Below are positions 25,142 to 33,665 of a stretch of DNA of 64,000 nt, piece by piece; position 1 is the stretch's first letter; every line of letters starts with the position of its first letter. Made by a program: the position numbers and the translations under genes. Under the pieces are notes generated by a model. That model ran no database searches and had not been told where the DNA came from. It saw nothing but the letters and a program-made list of their open reading frames with translations. The stretch covers positions 372,001 through 436,000 of the forward strand of contig NZ_JALAMS010000001.1 in assembly GCF_026790145.1 (NCBI RefSeq), in the 5' to 3' direction. Source of the DNA: Bacillus_I endophytica_A (GTDB taxonomy: Bacteria; Bacillota; Bacilli; Bacillales; Bacillaceae_H).

Positions 25142-27262
25142 TTAAGCTTTAACTGCAATATCCTCATTCTCAATAATAATATTCAGTGTTTTCACGTCAG
25201 GCTCATCAAGAATACGGTCTGTAATAGCATCTTCAAGATGTTCTTCAATTGCTCGACGCAGTGGACGAGCTCCGAATTCTGGATGATATCCAAGTTCAGC
25301 AATTTTTTCTTTAACTTCTTGTGAAATAGTGACATCAATATTTTGTTCTTTTAGCGTTTCGTTCAGTTCTTCAACCATTAAATCTACAATCTTAATAAGA
25401 TCTTCTTTTTCAAGATGATTGAATTCAACAATGCTATCAAAGCGGTTAAGAAATTCTGGTTTGAAGTAAGCGGAAAGTGACTCAAGAACAGAAGTATCTT
25501 TTATAGCACTATTTTCAAATCCAACCGTAATTTTCTTAACGCCAGCACCTGCATTACTTGTCATAATAATAACAGTATCTTTAAAGCTTACTGTTCGTCC
25601 TTGGCTGTCTGTCAGACGTCCATCTTCCATGATTTGCAAGAACATGTGTTGAACATCTGGATGTGCTTTTTCAATTTCATCAAGCAAAATTAGTGAATAT
25701 GGATTACGACGCACTTTTTCAGTAAGCTGACCAGCTTCCTCATGTCCAACATAACCAGGAGGTGAACCGATAAGTTTAGAGACGGCATGTTTCTCCATGT
25801 ATTCACTCATATCAAGTCGAATCATTGAATCTTTCGTACCGAACAGCTCTTTTGCAAGTGTTTTTGTAAGCTCAGTTTTACCAACACCTGTTGGTCCTAC
25901 AAAGAGGAAAGAACCAATTGGACGGTGTTTTGCTTTCAGCCCAGCTCTTGAACGACGGATTGCTTTAGCAATTTTAGAAACAGCTTCTTTTTGGCCAATC
26001 ACGTGGCTATTTAAGCTGTCAGCTAAGTTGTTCATTTTATTTGCTTCATTTTCTTGAAGTTTTCCAACTGGAATGCCTGTTTTCTTCTCTACAATTTCTT
26101 CAATGTGAGAAATCTCAATAGTAAGTGAATCGTTACTATCGCCTTTGAGAGAAGCATCTAGTTTTACTTCTTCATCACGAAGTTTAGCTGCAACTTCGTA
26201 TTTTTCTTCCTTAAGCGCTGCTTCTTTTTCCTTTGCAATCTCAGCTAGACGAGCTTCAACTTCCTTATGATCTCGCACGCCAGCTTTTAAGTTCATTTTT
26301 GAACCAGCTTCATCAAGAAGGTCGATTGCTTTATCAGGTAAGAAGCGGTCCTGGATGTAACGATGTGAAAGAGATACACATGCTTTTAGCGCTTCATCTG
26401 TAAACGTTACTCCATGATATTGTTCATATTTTTCTTTGATACCTTGAAGAATAGCAAAGGCTTCCTCTTCAGAAGGTTCATGAACCATTACTGGTTGGAA
26501 TCGACGCTCTAGTGCAGCATCTTTTTCAATGTTGCGATACTCTTTTAGCGTTGTTGCTCCGATAAGTTGAAGCTCGCCGCGAGCAAGAGCAGGTTTTAAG
26601 ATGTTAGCAGCATCCATTGAACCTTCCGCAGAACCAGCGCCAACAAGTAAGTGGATTTCATCTACAAAGAGAATAATATTTTTACGAGACTGTAGTTCTG
26701 TAATTAGCGATTTAATGCGTTCTTCAAATTGACCTCGAATTCCTGTATTTGCAACAAGAGATGCCACATCAAGAAGAATAACTTCCTTATTCATTAGCTT
26801 GCTTGGTACATCACCATTTGCAATTTTTAAAGCAAGACCCTCAGCAATGGCTGTTTTACCAACACCAGGTTCTCCAATTAAAACAGGATTGTTTTTATTT
26901 CTTCTATTTAAAATCTCACTTACACGTTCTACTTCTTCGTCACGACCAATGACTGGATCAATAAGTCCAGCTTTCGCTGCATTTGTAACATTTCTTCCAT
27001 ATTGATCTAGGAAGCCTCCACCACCAGTTTGTGAAGATGATGGAGTGTTCTGTTGCTCAGGTTGTGAAGAAGATGATGCTAAATGTTTAAATAAGTCATC
27101 AATGTTCATAAATCCACCTCCAGATCCTGCAGGAGTCTTATGTTTTTGTTGTAGTTCTTGATAGCATGTATGACAAAGTTGATATTGATTACGTTCACCA
27201 TTAATTTGAAGATTTAGCTGAATATTGGCTTTGTTGTGACCACAGTTTTGACATAACATCAT
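25142..27262 (-). CDS. clpE: Clp protease ATPase subunit ClpE
   Basis: AAA+ unfoldase that feeds ClpP and disaggregates heat-damaged proteins. The 706 residues begin with a zinc finger (CQNCGH and CHTCYQ) specific to ClpE, then AAA domain 1 with GEPGVGKTA, a UVR-type coiled linker, and AAA domain 2 with GPTGVGKTE and GARPLRR. AGGAGG precedes the tandem ATG. Two promoters, each with a CtsR operator, lie upstream, which predicts tight repression lifted by heat. ctsR itself is not in the window. Confidence 0.97.
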   Translation of the reverse strand: MMLCQNCGHNKANIQLNLQINGERNQYQLCHTCYQELQQKHKTPAGSGGGFMNIDDLFKHLASSSSQPEQQNTPSSSQTGGGGFLDQYGRNVTNAAKAGLIDPVIGRDEEVERVSEILNRRNKNNPVLIGEPGVGKTAIAEGLALKIANGDVPSKLMNKEVILLDVASLVANTGIRGQFEERIKSLITELQSRKNIILFVDEIHLLVGAGSAEGSMDAANILKPALARGELQLIGATTLKEYRNIEKDAALERRFQPVMVHEPSEEEAFAILQGIKEKYEQYHGVTFTDEALKACVSLSHRYIQDRFLPDKAIDLLDEAGSKMNLKAGVRDHKEVEARLAEIAKEKEAALKEEKYEVAAKLRDEEVKLDASLKGDSNDSLTIEISHIEEIVEKKTGIPVGKLQENEANKMNNLADSLNSHVIGQKEAVSKIAKAIRRSRAGLKAKHRPIGSFLFVGPTGVGKTELTKTLAKELFGTKDSMIRLDMSEYMEKHAVSKLIGSPPGYVGHEEAGQLTEKVRRNPYSLILLDEIEKAHPDVQHMFLQIMEDGRLTDSQGRTVSFKDTVIIMTSNAGAGVKKITVGFENSAIKDTSVLESLSAYFKPEFLNRFDSIVEFNHLEKEDLIKIVDLMVEELNETLKEQNIDVTISQEVKEKIAELGYHPEFGARPLRRAIEEHLEDAITDRILDEPDVKTLNIIIENEDIAVKA

Positions 27263-27358
27263 ATATCTGCCTCCTATATATCTGTCTCTATAAAACCAAT
27301 AGTAATTTTAAAAGTTATATCAAAAATAGCGTGATAAAGTCAAAAATTTTGCTTTGAC

Positions 27359-27375
27359 TTTGACTATCTTTGACC
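27359..27375 (-). promoter_or_regulatory. CtsR operator 1 (promoter-proximal)
   Basis: TTTGACTATCTTTGACC, which on the minus strand is GGTCAAA-GAT-AGTCAAA, matches the CtsR heptad pair. A third heptad (TTTGACT at 27353) adjoins it. It lies just after the -10 of promoter 1. Confidence 0.9.
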
Positions 27376-27386
27376 TTTGTAAGACT

Positions 27387-27415
27387 ATTGTACACCTTTT
27401 AAATTTGTTTATCAA
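27387..27415 (-). promoter_or_regulatory. clpE promoter 1
   Basis: Minus-strand TTGATA (27415-27410) and TACAAT (27392-27387) with a 17-base spacer, 125 bases before the clpE start. Confidence 0.8.
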
Positions 27416-27421
27416 GAGTTT

Positions 27422-27438
27422 TTTGACTATCTTTGACC
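27422..27438 (-). promoter_or_regulatory. CtsR operator 2 (distal)
   Basis: The same 17-mer as operator 1, exactly 63 bases further upstream. It lies between the -10 of promoter 2 and the -35 of promoter 1. Confidence 0.9.
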
Positions 27439-27450
27439 TTTGTGGTTCTT

Positions 27451-27479
27451 ATCATACACTTTGCCTGTGAGGATAACAA
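27451..27479 (-). promoter_or_regulatory. clpE promoter 2
   Basis: Minus-strand TTGTTA (27479-27474) and TATGAT (27456-27451) with a 17-base spacer, followed by CtsR operator 2 in the same relative place as in promoter 1. Confidence 0.75.
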
Positions 27480-27670
27480 GAAATTTGCTCTTCTTTTTTG
27501 AGAAATTGATATTGAATGATGAAGTTCAGTATAAATCTTCCCGTTTTTTTACGCAAGTAAACTGCTCTTAAAAACTGAAATAAAAGAAAATTTACAGAAG
27601 ACAGTGAAAGACGTTATAATTTACTCTGTTGCACAAAAGCGTTGAAGTAGAAAAGGAGTCTCGTATTAGC

Positions 27671-29062
27671 ATGAAAAAGAAATTATCATTTATAGAGGCA
27701 CTCGGAATTATTGTTCTTATATTAGCCCTCATTTTTGTTTGTTTATTTATTTTTAAGGTTCCTCCTCATATTCCTATTCTAGGTAGTGTTATCTTTTTAG
27801 GCTTTTTTGGCTTTATAAAGGGTATAAAATGGAAAGAGCTTGAAAAAGGAATTATAGAGGGAATTTCATTAGGTATTAAACCCATTCTAATCCTTTCATT
27901 AGTTGGTGTATTAATCTCTGTATGGATGATGAGTGGTACAATTCCAACGATTCTTTATTTTGGATTTGACTTTTTGTCTCCACACTATTTCTTAGTGAGT
28001 AGTTTATTTATTACGGTTTTAATTTCTACTTTTACAGGAAGTACGTTTACAACAGTTAGTACTGTTGGAGTAGCACTTATGGGTGTTTCCTCTGTAATGG
28101 GCGTCGATCCTGCCCTTGCTGCTGGAGCTATTATTTCAGGAGCTGCATTTGGGGATAAAATGTCTCCTCTTTCAGACACAACCAATTTTGCAGCAGGGAT
28201 TGTAGAAGTCGATATGTTCACACATATTCGTCATATGATGTGGACGACGGTGCCAAGTTTATTATTAAGCTCTGTTCTCTTTTTAGTCTTAGGGCTTCAA
28301 GGAAATGCTGCAGACAATCTTGATTACGAGCAAATTGCAGCTGTTAAAGAGGTTTTATCAAACGAATTTACGTTAAGCTTGTTAACATTAATTTCTCCCC
28401 TTATTGTTCTCTTCTTATCTATTAGAAGAAAAGATGTTGTTCCAACTCTCATTATTGGTATTTTAACAGCTTTTATCACAACTGTTCTTGTTCAACCTCA
28501 GTTTGCAATAGGAGAAGTATTGCTAGCATTGCAAGATGGTGTAAGCATTGATTCAGGTAATAAAATTGTAGACGGTATTGTAAATAGAGGCGGTCTTCAA
28601 TCAATGATGAGCTCTGTGTCTCTCGTTATGATTGCTTTATCGCTTGGGGGATTGATGAAGACTGTTGGCGTTATTACAGCCTTCCTTGAAGGAATTATTT
28701 CATTCATAAAGCGGAGCGGAGACGTTATTTTTTCAACAGCTCTAGCTAGTATAGGTGTTAATCTTATTACAGGAGAACAATACTTATCAGTCTTACTTCC
28801 AGGTCAAACTTTCAAACCTTTATATAATAGGTACGGATTAGAAAATAAAAACTTAGCTCGTACATTAGAAGATGCAGGAACACTTGTAAATCCACTTATT
28901 CCGTGGGGAGTAAGTGGTGCCTTTATTTCACAGGTACTAGGCGTCTCTGTGCAAACGTATGTTCCGTGGTCTTTTTTTCTATTGTTCTGTCCATTATTTT
29001 CAATTATATTTGCTTATACAGGGATTGGAGTAGCTAAAAAATCTTCAAAAGAAAGAAATTAG
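27671..29062 (+). CDS. nhaC: Na+/H+ antiporter, NhaC family
   Basis: Polytopic membrane exchanger, 463 residues from the ATG at 27671, which has AAAGGAG 12 bases upstream; an upstream TTG at 27629 has no site. About eleven hydrophobic segments; family blocks TFTGSTFTTVSTVGVALMG, SGAAFGDKMSPLSDTTNFA and EDAGTLVNPLIPWGVSGAF are present. Family members exchange sodium for protons, and some exchange malate/lactate; with the lactate genes 20 kb away I see no direct link. It stands alone. Confidence 0.88.
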   Translation: MKKKLSFIEALGIIVLILALIFVCLFIFKVPPHIPILGSVIFLGFFGFIKGIKWKELEKGIIEGISLGIKPILILSLVGVLISVWMMSGTIPTILYFGFDFLSPHYFLVSSLFITVLISTFTGSTFTTVSTVGVALMGVSSVMGVDPALAAGAIISGAAFGDKMSPLSDTTNFAAGIVEVDMFTHIRHMMWTTVPSLLLSSVLFLVLGLQGNAADNLDYEQIAAVKEVLSNEFTLSLLTLISPLIVLFLSIRRKDVVPTLIIGILTAFITTVLVQPQFAIGEVLLALQDGVSIDSGNKIVDGIVNRGGLQSMMSSVSLVMIALSLGGLMKTVGVITAFLEGIISFIKRSGDVIFSTALASIGVNLITGEQYLSVLLPGQTFKPLYNRYGLENKNLARTLEDAGTLVNPLIPWGVSGAFISQVLGVSVQTYVPWSFFLLFCPLFSIIFAYTGIGVAKKSSKERN

Positions 29063-29203
29063 AACTATATTAAATCCTTTTTCTTACTGAAAAGATTCAT
29101 AAGAACCAATCTTTGTAAAAAAGTTTCACTTTATTACCAACTATAAATTCATCATTGTTAAGCACATACTATAAACACCATTTTGAGCATAGGAGAGAAG
29201 AAC

Positions 29204-30079
29204 ATGAAAAAAGCAATCCTACTACTTGTAGGAGTTGTCATCTGTAGCTTTTTGCTTTTTGTTGGAACAAGAGGAGAGGGAAGCAATGATATTCAACGTA
29301 AAATTCACGTTTCCTCTTCATATCAAAATAGCGTTGATACGTATGAACTAACATATCCTAGCGATGAGCTAAAAATAAAAGGATATTTGCTAAAGCCAAA
29401 AGGAACAGAAGGAAATTGGCCTATTCTTGTATATAATAGAGGCGGTCATGGCCATTATAGCCAAATTAATGAGGAAAGGTTAGCTTACCTCGCCTCATGG
29501 GCAAATAGAGGATATGTTGTAATTGCAAGTCAATATCGTGGCAACGGTGGAAGTGAAGGAACCGAAACGTACGGAGGACAAGATATTCATGATGTTATAA
29601 ATCTTTTAAATTATGCTGAAGGTCTTCCATATACGGATGAAAATCACAAAGTTGCGCTTGGATATTCAAGAGGCGGTATGATGACGTATCTTTTAATGAA
29701 AAATAATATAAAGTTTGATGCAGTCGTTGTTAAATCAGGCATTACAGATATGTTTCAGTTTTATGATCAGCGCGGTCCTAAAATGAAAGAAGTATTAGAT
29801 CAAATTGTTGGTCCACCACAAGAAAGCAAAGACGCTTATAGATCTCGCTCTGTTGTATATTGGCCTGACAAAGTGAATTCTCCACTGTTGCTTTTGCATG
29901 GAACAAATGACAAGCTTGTTCACTATACACAAGCAGAGAAGCTTGTGAAGAAGTTACAAGACAAGAGCAAGGAAGTGAAGCTTGTTATTTATCCAAATGG
30001 AGATCATCCATTAAGTCAATATGAAAAAGAAACAGATGCAGAGATTCAAAACTGGTTTCAAGCTCATCTAAAAAAATAA
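29204..30079 (+). CDS. membrane-anchored or secreted alpha/beta hydrolase
   Basis: 291 residues from the ATG at 29204 (TAGGAGAG upstream). A hydrophobic N-terminal segment (AILLLVGVVICSFLLFVG) acts as anchor or signal; no clear cleavage site. The prolyl-oligopeptidase-like hydrolase domain has nucleophile elbow GYSRGG, an acid in LHGTNDKLVH and the catalytic histidine in YPNGDHPLS. The substrate may be a peptide or an ester; this cannot be read from the sequence. A terminator follows the stop. Confidence 0.82.
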   Translation: MKKAILLLVGVVICSFLLFVGTRGEGSNDIQRKIHVSSSYQNSVDTYELTYPSDELKIKGYLLKPKGTEGNWPILVYNRGGHGHYSQINEERLAYLASWANRGYVVIASQYRGNGGSEGTETYGGQDIHDVINLLNYAEGLPYTDENHKVALGYSRGGMMTYLLMKNNIKFDAVVVKSGITDMFQFYDQRGPKMKEVLDQIVGPPQESKDAYRSRSVVYWPDKVNSPLLLLHGTNDKLVHYTQAEKLVKKLQDKSKEVKLVIYPNGDHPLSQYEKETDAEIQNWFQAHLKK

Positions 30080-30108
30080 GCTACTTTTACAGTAGCTTAT
30101 TTTTATTT
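30076..30108. terminator. bidirectional terminator
   Basis: AATAAGCTACT and AGTAGCTTATT pair around TTTAC and are followed by TTTATTTT; the hairpin spans the stops of the hydrolase and the convergent DUF1232 gene. Confidence 0.85.
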
Positions 30109-30525
30109 TGTAGAAGAAAGAGTATCTTCCGGTAGCTCAAGAGGTCGCTTTTGACTTTGAAACCAGGCTTTGTATTGATTAATATCTTTTTCAATTTGTT
30201 TCATTGCAAAGCTGATGACAGCAAAATCATCTAAGACACCAATTAGAAATAAAAAATCTGGAACAAGGTCAATAGGAGACAGAACATAAAGAAGAGTGCC
30301 TGCTACAGTGAGCAATGTGCGTTTAGGGATATTAGGATAGTCTCCTTTAATCCAGTCTCTAAACATATTGATAAGCCATGTAAGCTCTTCTTTGCTTTGT
30401 TTGAAAGAACGTTTTTTAACTTTGCGAACAACTCCTGTTAAAAGAGACGCGCTACGCTTTTTATTTTTAACAAATGGAATAGCTTTTGACATATAGCGTG
30501 TTAACATTCTTTTGCCGATTCCCAT
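30103..30525 (-). CDS. ykvA: DUF1232 membrane protein, YkvA-like
   Basis: 140 residues from the internal ATG at 30525, which has GAGAAGGTG upstream; the longer frame starts 33 bases earlier without a site. The DUF1232 signature SPIDLVPDFLFLIGVLDDFAVI fills the C-terminal half and looks like a re-entrant or single membrane segment with a conserved D-x-x-PD pattern. The N-terminal third is basic. B. subtilis has ykvA in the same region. The function of the family is unknown. Confidence 0.8.
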   Translation of the reverse strand: MGIGKRMLTRYMSKAIPFVKNKKRSASLLTGVVRKVKKRSFKQSKEELTWLINMFRDWIKGDYPNIPKRTLLTVAGTLLYVLSPIDLVPDFLFLIGVLDDFAVISFAMKQIEKDINQYKAWFQSQKRPLELPEDTLSSTK

Positions 30526-30716
30526 AATTTCACCTTCTCTGTCGTAAGTAAATTGCATGTATGGATAAAAATCCTTTTCTTTACTATTTTACACTATGAG
30601 TTTCCTTCAAACCTTTTTTTGCAGGAAATCTTCCTTATTATATAAAAAGGAAGCGGATAAAATACGAGGAAAAGTGTAGTCTAATAAAGGAATGGATAGA
30701 GAAAGGAATGAGAATT

Positions 30717-30854
30717 TTGACAAAGTCAAAGCATGAACAAGAGCGTCAATGGAATGTCCGAAAGCAAACTCAACAGCCACATGGGAAAGTGAAAACGTTT
30801 GAAGAGCTTGCTTCAGAAACAAGTCCTTATCCAAACAAAAAGGAAAAACAATAG
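30717..30854 (+). CDS. short basic/polar protein, 45 residues, unknown
   Basis: A TTG start nine bases after AAAGGA opens a 45-codon frame with sequence MTKSKHEQERQW...KTFEELASETSPYPNKKEKQ. An in-frame ATG three codons earlier sits directly on the AAAGGA and is less likely. A strong terminator follows six bases after the stop. It is hydrophilic, with no membrane segment. I do not recognise it. Confidence 0.6.
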   Translation: MTKSKHEQERQWNVRKQTQQPHGKVKTFEELASETSPYPNKKEKQ

Positions 30855-30860
30855 TATTGT

Positions 30861-30890
30861 AAAAAAGCTAACACATTTGTTAGCTTTTTT
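30861..30890 (+). terminator. terminator of the 45-residue gene
   Basis: AAAAAAGCTAACA and TGTTAGCTTTTTT pair around CATT; it isolates the gene from the que leader. Confidence 0.9.
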
Positions 30891-30980
30891 AATGGTATAT
30901 AAATAAAAACCTGTCCTCAGTAAAAAAGATATGCTATAGTAGGATAGAAAAATATATTGAAAATCCATGCACTTGCATGG

Positions 30981-31064
30981 GAGAGGTTCGCAAACTCCCT
31001 CGATAAAAAACTAAGCAACACGATAGCTCCGCTTTTTGAACAGGGGGAAGCTATGGTCTTTTTT
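30981..31064 (+). promoter_or_regulatory. preQ1-I riboswitch with first terminator
   Basis: The aptamer (30981-31015) has AGAGGTTC, closing CCCTC and the A-rich tail ATAAAAAACTAAG of the preQ1-I class. It is followed by a hairpin with ATAGCTCC and GGaAGCTAT arms and a T run ending at 31064. The upstream region has a possible -10 TATAGT near 30932 but no clear -35. Confidence 0.93.
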
Positions 31065-31109
31065 CGGTTGCTCTAGTTATATTTAGGTATTTTTTTTACA
31101 ATGATAAGT

Positions 31110-31140
31110 GAAGCGAACTTTTTAAAAGTTCGCTTTTTTT
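31110..31140 (+). terminator. second terminator in the queC leader
   Basis: AAGCGAACTTTT and AAAGTTCGCTT form a stem followed by seven T residues, 36 bases before the queC start. It lies inside the leader, so queCDE transcription must pass it. Confidence 0.85.
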
Positions 31141-31175
31141 GTGCATAAATTAAGTTTGTTAAGGAGTTGTTCGTG

Positions 31176-31868
31176 TTGAAAAATGAGAAAGCGGTTGTTG
31201 TATTTAGCGGTGGACAAGATAGCACAACATGCCTATTTTGGGCACTTGAAAACTTTGCAGAAGTTGAGACGGTGACGTTTCATTATGGACAAAGACACAA
31301 TAAAGAAATAGAAGTTGCAGAAGAAATTGCAAAAGATCTTGGCGTAGAAAATACAGTGCTTGATATGTCTTTATTAAATCAGCTTGCTCCAAATGCTCTT
31401 ACGCGATCTGATATTGAAATAGAGGAGAAGGAAGGAGAGCTTCCAACAACGTTTGTGGACGGCCGAAACTTGCTCTTCTTATCATTTGCTTCGATTATGG
31501 CAAAAGGGAAGGGTGCGCGCCATCTTGTAACAGGAGTTTGTGAAACAGACTTCTCGGGATACCCAGATTGCCGAGATATTTTTGTTAAATCATTAAATGT
31601 TACGCTTAACTTATCAATGGACCATAACTTTGTAATTCATACGCCACTAATGTGGATTGATAAAAAAGATACGTGGAAATTAGCTGATGAGCTTGGTGCT
31701 CTTGATTATATTCGCTATAACACGCTTACATGTTATAACGGCATCAAAGCTGATGGCTGTGGAGAGTGCCCAGCATGTAAACTAAGAAAAAATGGGCTTG
31801 ATCAATACTTGGCTGAGAAAGAGGAGGAGAAAAATGCTACAGCAAATTTATCCGAGCGTCGCTCATGA
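31176..31868 (+). CDS. queC: 7-cyano-7-deazaguanine synthase
   Basis: Converts 7-carboxy-7-deazaguanine to preQ0 with ATP and ammonia. PP-loop VFSGGQDSTTCLFWAL lies at the N-terminus and the zinc cysteines in CGECPACKLR at the C-terminus. I start at TTG 31176 (MKNEKAVVVF, as in homologues), nine bases after AAGGAG. It has 230 residues; about ten C-terminal residues run into queD, overlapping by 35 bases, longer than B. subtilis QueC (219). Confidence 0.95.
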   Translation: MKNEKAVVVFSGGQDSTTCLFWALENFAEVETVTFHYGQRHNKEIEVAEEIAKDLGVENTVLDMSLLNQLAPNALTRSDIEIEEKEGELPTTFVDGRNLLFLSFASIMAKGKGARHLVTGVCETDFSGYPDCRDIFVKSLNVTLNLSMDHNFVIHTPLMWIDKKDTWKLADELGALDYIRYNTLTCYNGIKADGCGECPACKLRKNGLDQYLAEKEEEKNATANLSERRS

Positions 31869-32277
31869 TTTTAGCTATGAACTAAACAAAGATATGCATT
31901 TTGCATCAGCTCACTTTGTTCCTCATGAAAGTGCAGGAGCATGTCAAAATATGCACGGTCACACGTACTTTGCTAACGTAACTATTGCAGGTGACGAACT
32001 TGATGAAACGGGATTTTTAGTGAATTTTCAAAGTTTGAAAAAACTTGTGGCAAAAGAGTTTGATCATACGTTGTTAAATGATCATGAAGCATTTGATGAC
32101 CGTGATCCTAACTTCTTTCCGACAACAGAGGTTGTTGCACGTACAATTTACGAGCGCATTCAAAAGCATTTAGATACATTAGAAAACAAACCAGTTTGTT
32201 TGCAAGTCTTCTTGCGAGAAACGCCAACAAGTTATGTTGTGTATCGTCCGAAAAGAGGGAAGAAAAGTGAGTCATAA
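31834..32277 (+). CDS. queD: 6-carboxy-5,6,7,8-tetrahydropterin synthase
   Basis: Makes 6-carboxytetrahydropterin from dihydroneopterin triphosphate in the queuosine pathway. 147 residues; the zinc histidines are in DMHFASAHF and NMHGHTY and the catalytic cysteine in GACQNMHGH. The ATG at 31834 has GAGGAGGAG close upstream, inside queC. Confidence 0.95.
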   Translation: MLQQIYPSVAHDFSYELNKDMHFASAHFVPHESAGACQNMHGHTYFANVTIAGDELDETGFLVNFQSLKKLVAKEFDHTLLNDHEAFDDRDPNFFPTTEVVARTIYERIQKHLDTLENKPVCLQVFLRETPTSYVVYRPKRGKKSES

Positions 32278-32998
32278 AATTCCTGTATTAGAAATATTTG
32301 GTCCAACCATTCAAGGGGAAGGAATGGTCGTTGGGCGTAAGACTATGTTTGTTCGTACAGCAGGTTGTGATTACTCCTGCGCTTGGTGCGATTCCTCTTT
32401 TACATGGGACGGTTCTGCAAAAGAAGATATTAAAATGATGGAGGCTTCAGAAATTTTACAGAAGTTGTTTGACATAGGTGGAGAGCACTTTAATCATGTA
32501 ACAATCTCTGGAGGGAATCCAGCGCTCTTAAAACATTTAGATGAACTTATTGACCTTCTTTCGCAAAAAGGAATTGAAACAGGTCTTGAAACACAAGGAA
32601 GTCGCTATCAAGACTGGTTTTTGAAAATCAATGATCTAACAATCTCTCCAAAACCTCCAAGTTCTAAGATGAAACCAAACTTGGAAGTTCTTGATGAAGT
32701 GATGGAGCGACTTAAACAAGGAGAACGTCTCAACCATGTAAGTTTGAAAGTGGTTGTTTTTAATGATGAAGACTTTGAATTTGCAGAAGCTATTCACAGT
32801 CGCTATCCCGACGTTTCTTTTTATTTGCAGGTTGGAAACGATGATGTGACAACAGCAAATGATGAGGACTTACTGAACAATCTCCTCGTAAAGTATGAGT
32901 GGCTTATTGATAAAGCTGTGGAATCTAAAAAAATGAATCATGCCCGTGTTTTGCCTCAGCTTCATACTCTTGTATGGGGAAACAAGCGCGGCGTATAA
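32267..32998 (+). CDS. queE: 7-carboxy-7-deazaguanine synthase
   Basis: Radical SAM enzyme that contracts the pterin ring to 7-carboxy-7-deazaguanine. The GTG start at 32267 gives MSHKIPVLEIFGPTIQGEG and 243 residues, exactly the B. subtilis length. The cluster cysteines are in GCDYSCAWCDSSF (CxxxCxxC), and TISGGNPAL follows. It overlaps queD by 11 bases. Confidence 0.96.
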   Translation: MSHKIPVLEIFGPTIQGEGMVVGRKTMFVRTAGCDYSCAWCDSSFTWDGSAKEDIKMMEASEILQKLFDIGGEHFNHVTISGGNPALLKHLDELIDLLSQKGIETGLETQGSRYQDWFLKINDLTISPKPPSSKMKPNLEVLDEVMERLKQGERLNHVSLKVVVFNDEDFEFAEAIHSRYPDVSFYLQVGNDDVTTANDEDLLNNLLVKYEWLIDKAVESKKMNHARVLPQLHTLVWGNKRGV

Positions 32999-33037
32999 AA
33001 GGAAAAAAATTTTTAATAAAAAATATGCACAGAACTA

Positions 33038-33066
33038 TTCACAAAAATGAAAAACGCTGTTAGAAT
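33038..33066 (+). promoter_or_regulatory. possible separate promoter of queF
   Basis: TTCACA (33038-33043) and TAGAAT (33061-33066) with a 17-base spacer in the 96-base gap between queE and queF, 29 bases before the start codon. Confidence 0.5.
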
Positions 33067-33094
33067 GACTAGCGTAGAAAGTGGGGAACGACAA

Positions 33095-33592
33095 TTGACT
33101 GGTCGTAAAAATGAAGAACTTAAAGGCGTAACATTACTAGGAAATCAGGGAACAGAATATACTTTTCACTATTCTCCAGAAGTGCTGGAATCGTTTGATA
33201 ACAAACATCCAAATCGCGATTATTTTGTAAAGTTTAACTGTCCTGAGTTTACAAGTCTTTGTCCTAAAACAAATCAACCAGATTTTGCTACAATTTATAT
33301 TAGTTATATTCCAGATCAAAAGATGGTTGAAAGTAAATCATTAAAACTGTATTTATTTAGTTTTAGAAATCATGGGGATTTTCATGAAGACTGCATGAAT
33401 ATCATTATGAACGATTTAATCGAGCTTATGGATCCACGTTACATTGAAGTATGGGGGAAATTTACACCACGTGGTGGTATTTCAATTGACCCGTATGTAA
33501 ACTATGGAAAACCAGGGACAAAATACGAACGTATTGCCGAACATCGTCTAATGAATCATGATCTTTATCCAGAGAAAATTGATAACCGTTAA
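33095..33592 (+). CDS. queF: preQ0 reductase (NADPH-dependent nitrile reductase)
   Basis: Reduces the nitrile of preQ0 to the amine preQ1, the ligand of the upstream riboswitch. From the TTG at 33095 (GGGGA seven bases upstream) the protein is 165 residues, the B. subtilis length; the frame itself opens 48 bases earlier. The thioimide-forming cysteine is in FTSLCPKTNQPDFATI, and the E-S-K-S-L-K block is intact. This is the unimodular form. Confidence 0.95.
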   Translation: MTGRKNEELKGVTLLGNQGTEYTFHYSPEVLESFDNKHPNRDYFVKFNCPEFTSLCPKTNQPDFATIYISYIPDQKMVESKSLKLYLFSFRNHGDFHEDCMNIIMNDLIELMDPRYIEVWGKFTPRGGISIDPYVNYGKPGTKYERIAEHRLMNHDLYPEKIDNR

Positions 33593-33597
33593 CGTAT

Positions 33598-33630
33598 AAG
33601 TGACACTTTTCATAAGTGTCACTTAAGTAT
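33598..33630 (+). terminator. que operon terminator (weak T tract)
   Basis: AAGTGACACTT and AAGTGTCACTT form a perfect stem with a TTCAT loop, followed by a mixed T-rich tail. Confidence 0.65.
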
Positions 33631-33665
33631 TCTCTAGGGAAAAATGGTATAAGAAGGTGAGAGCA

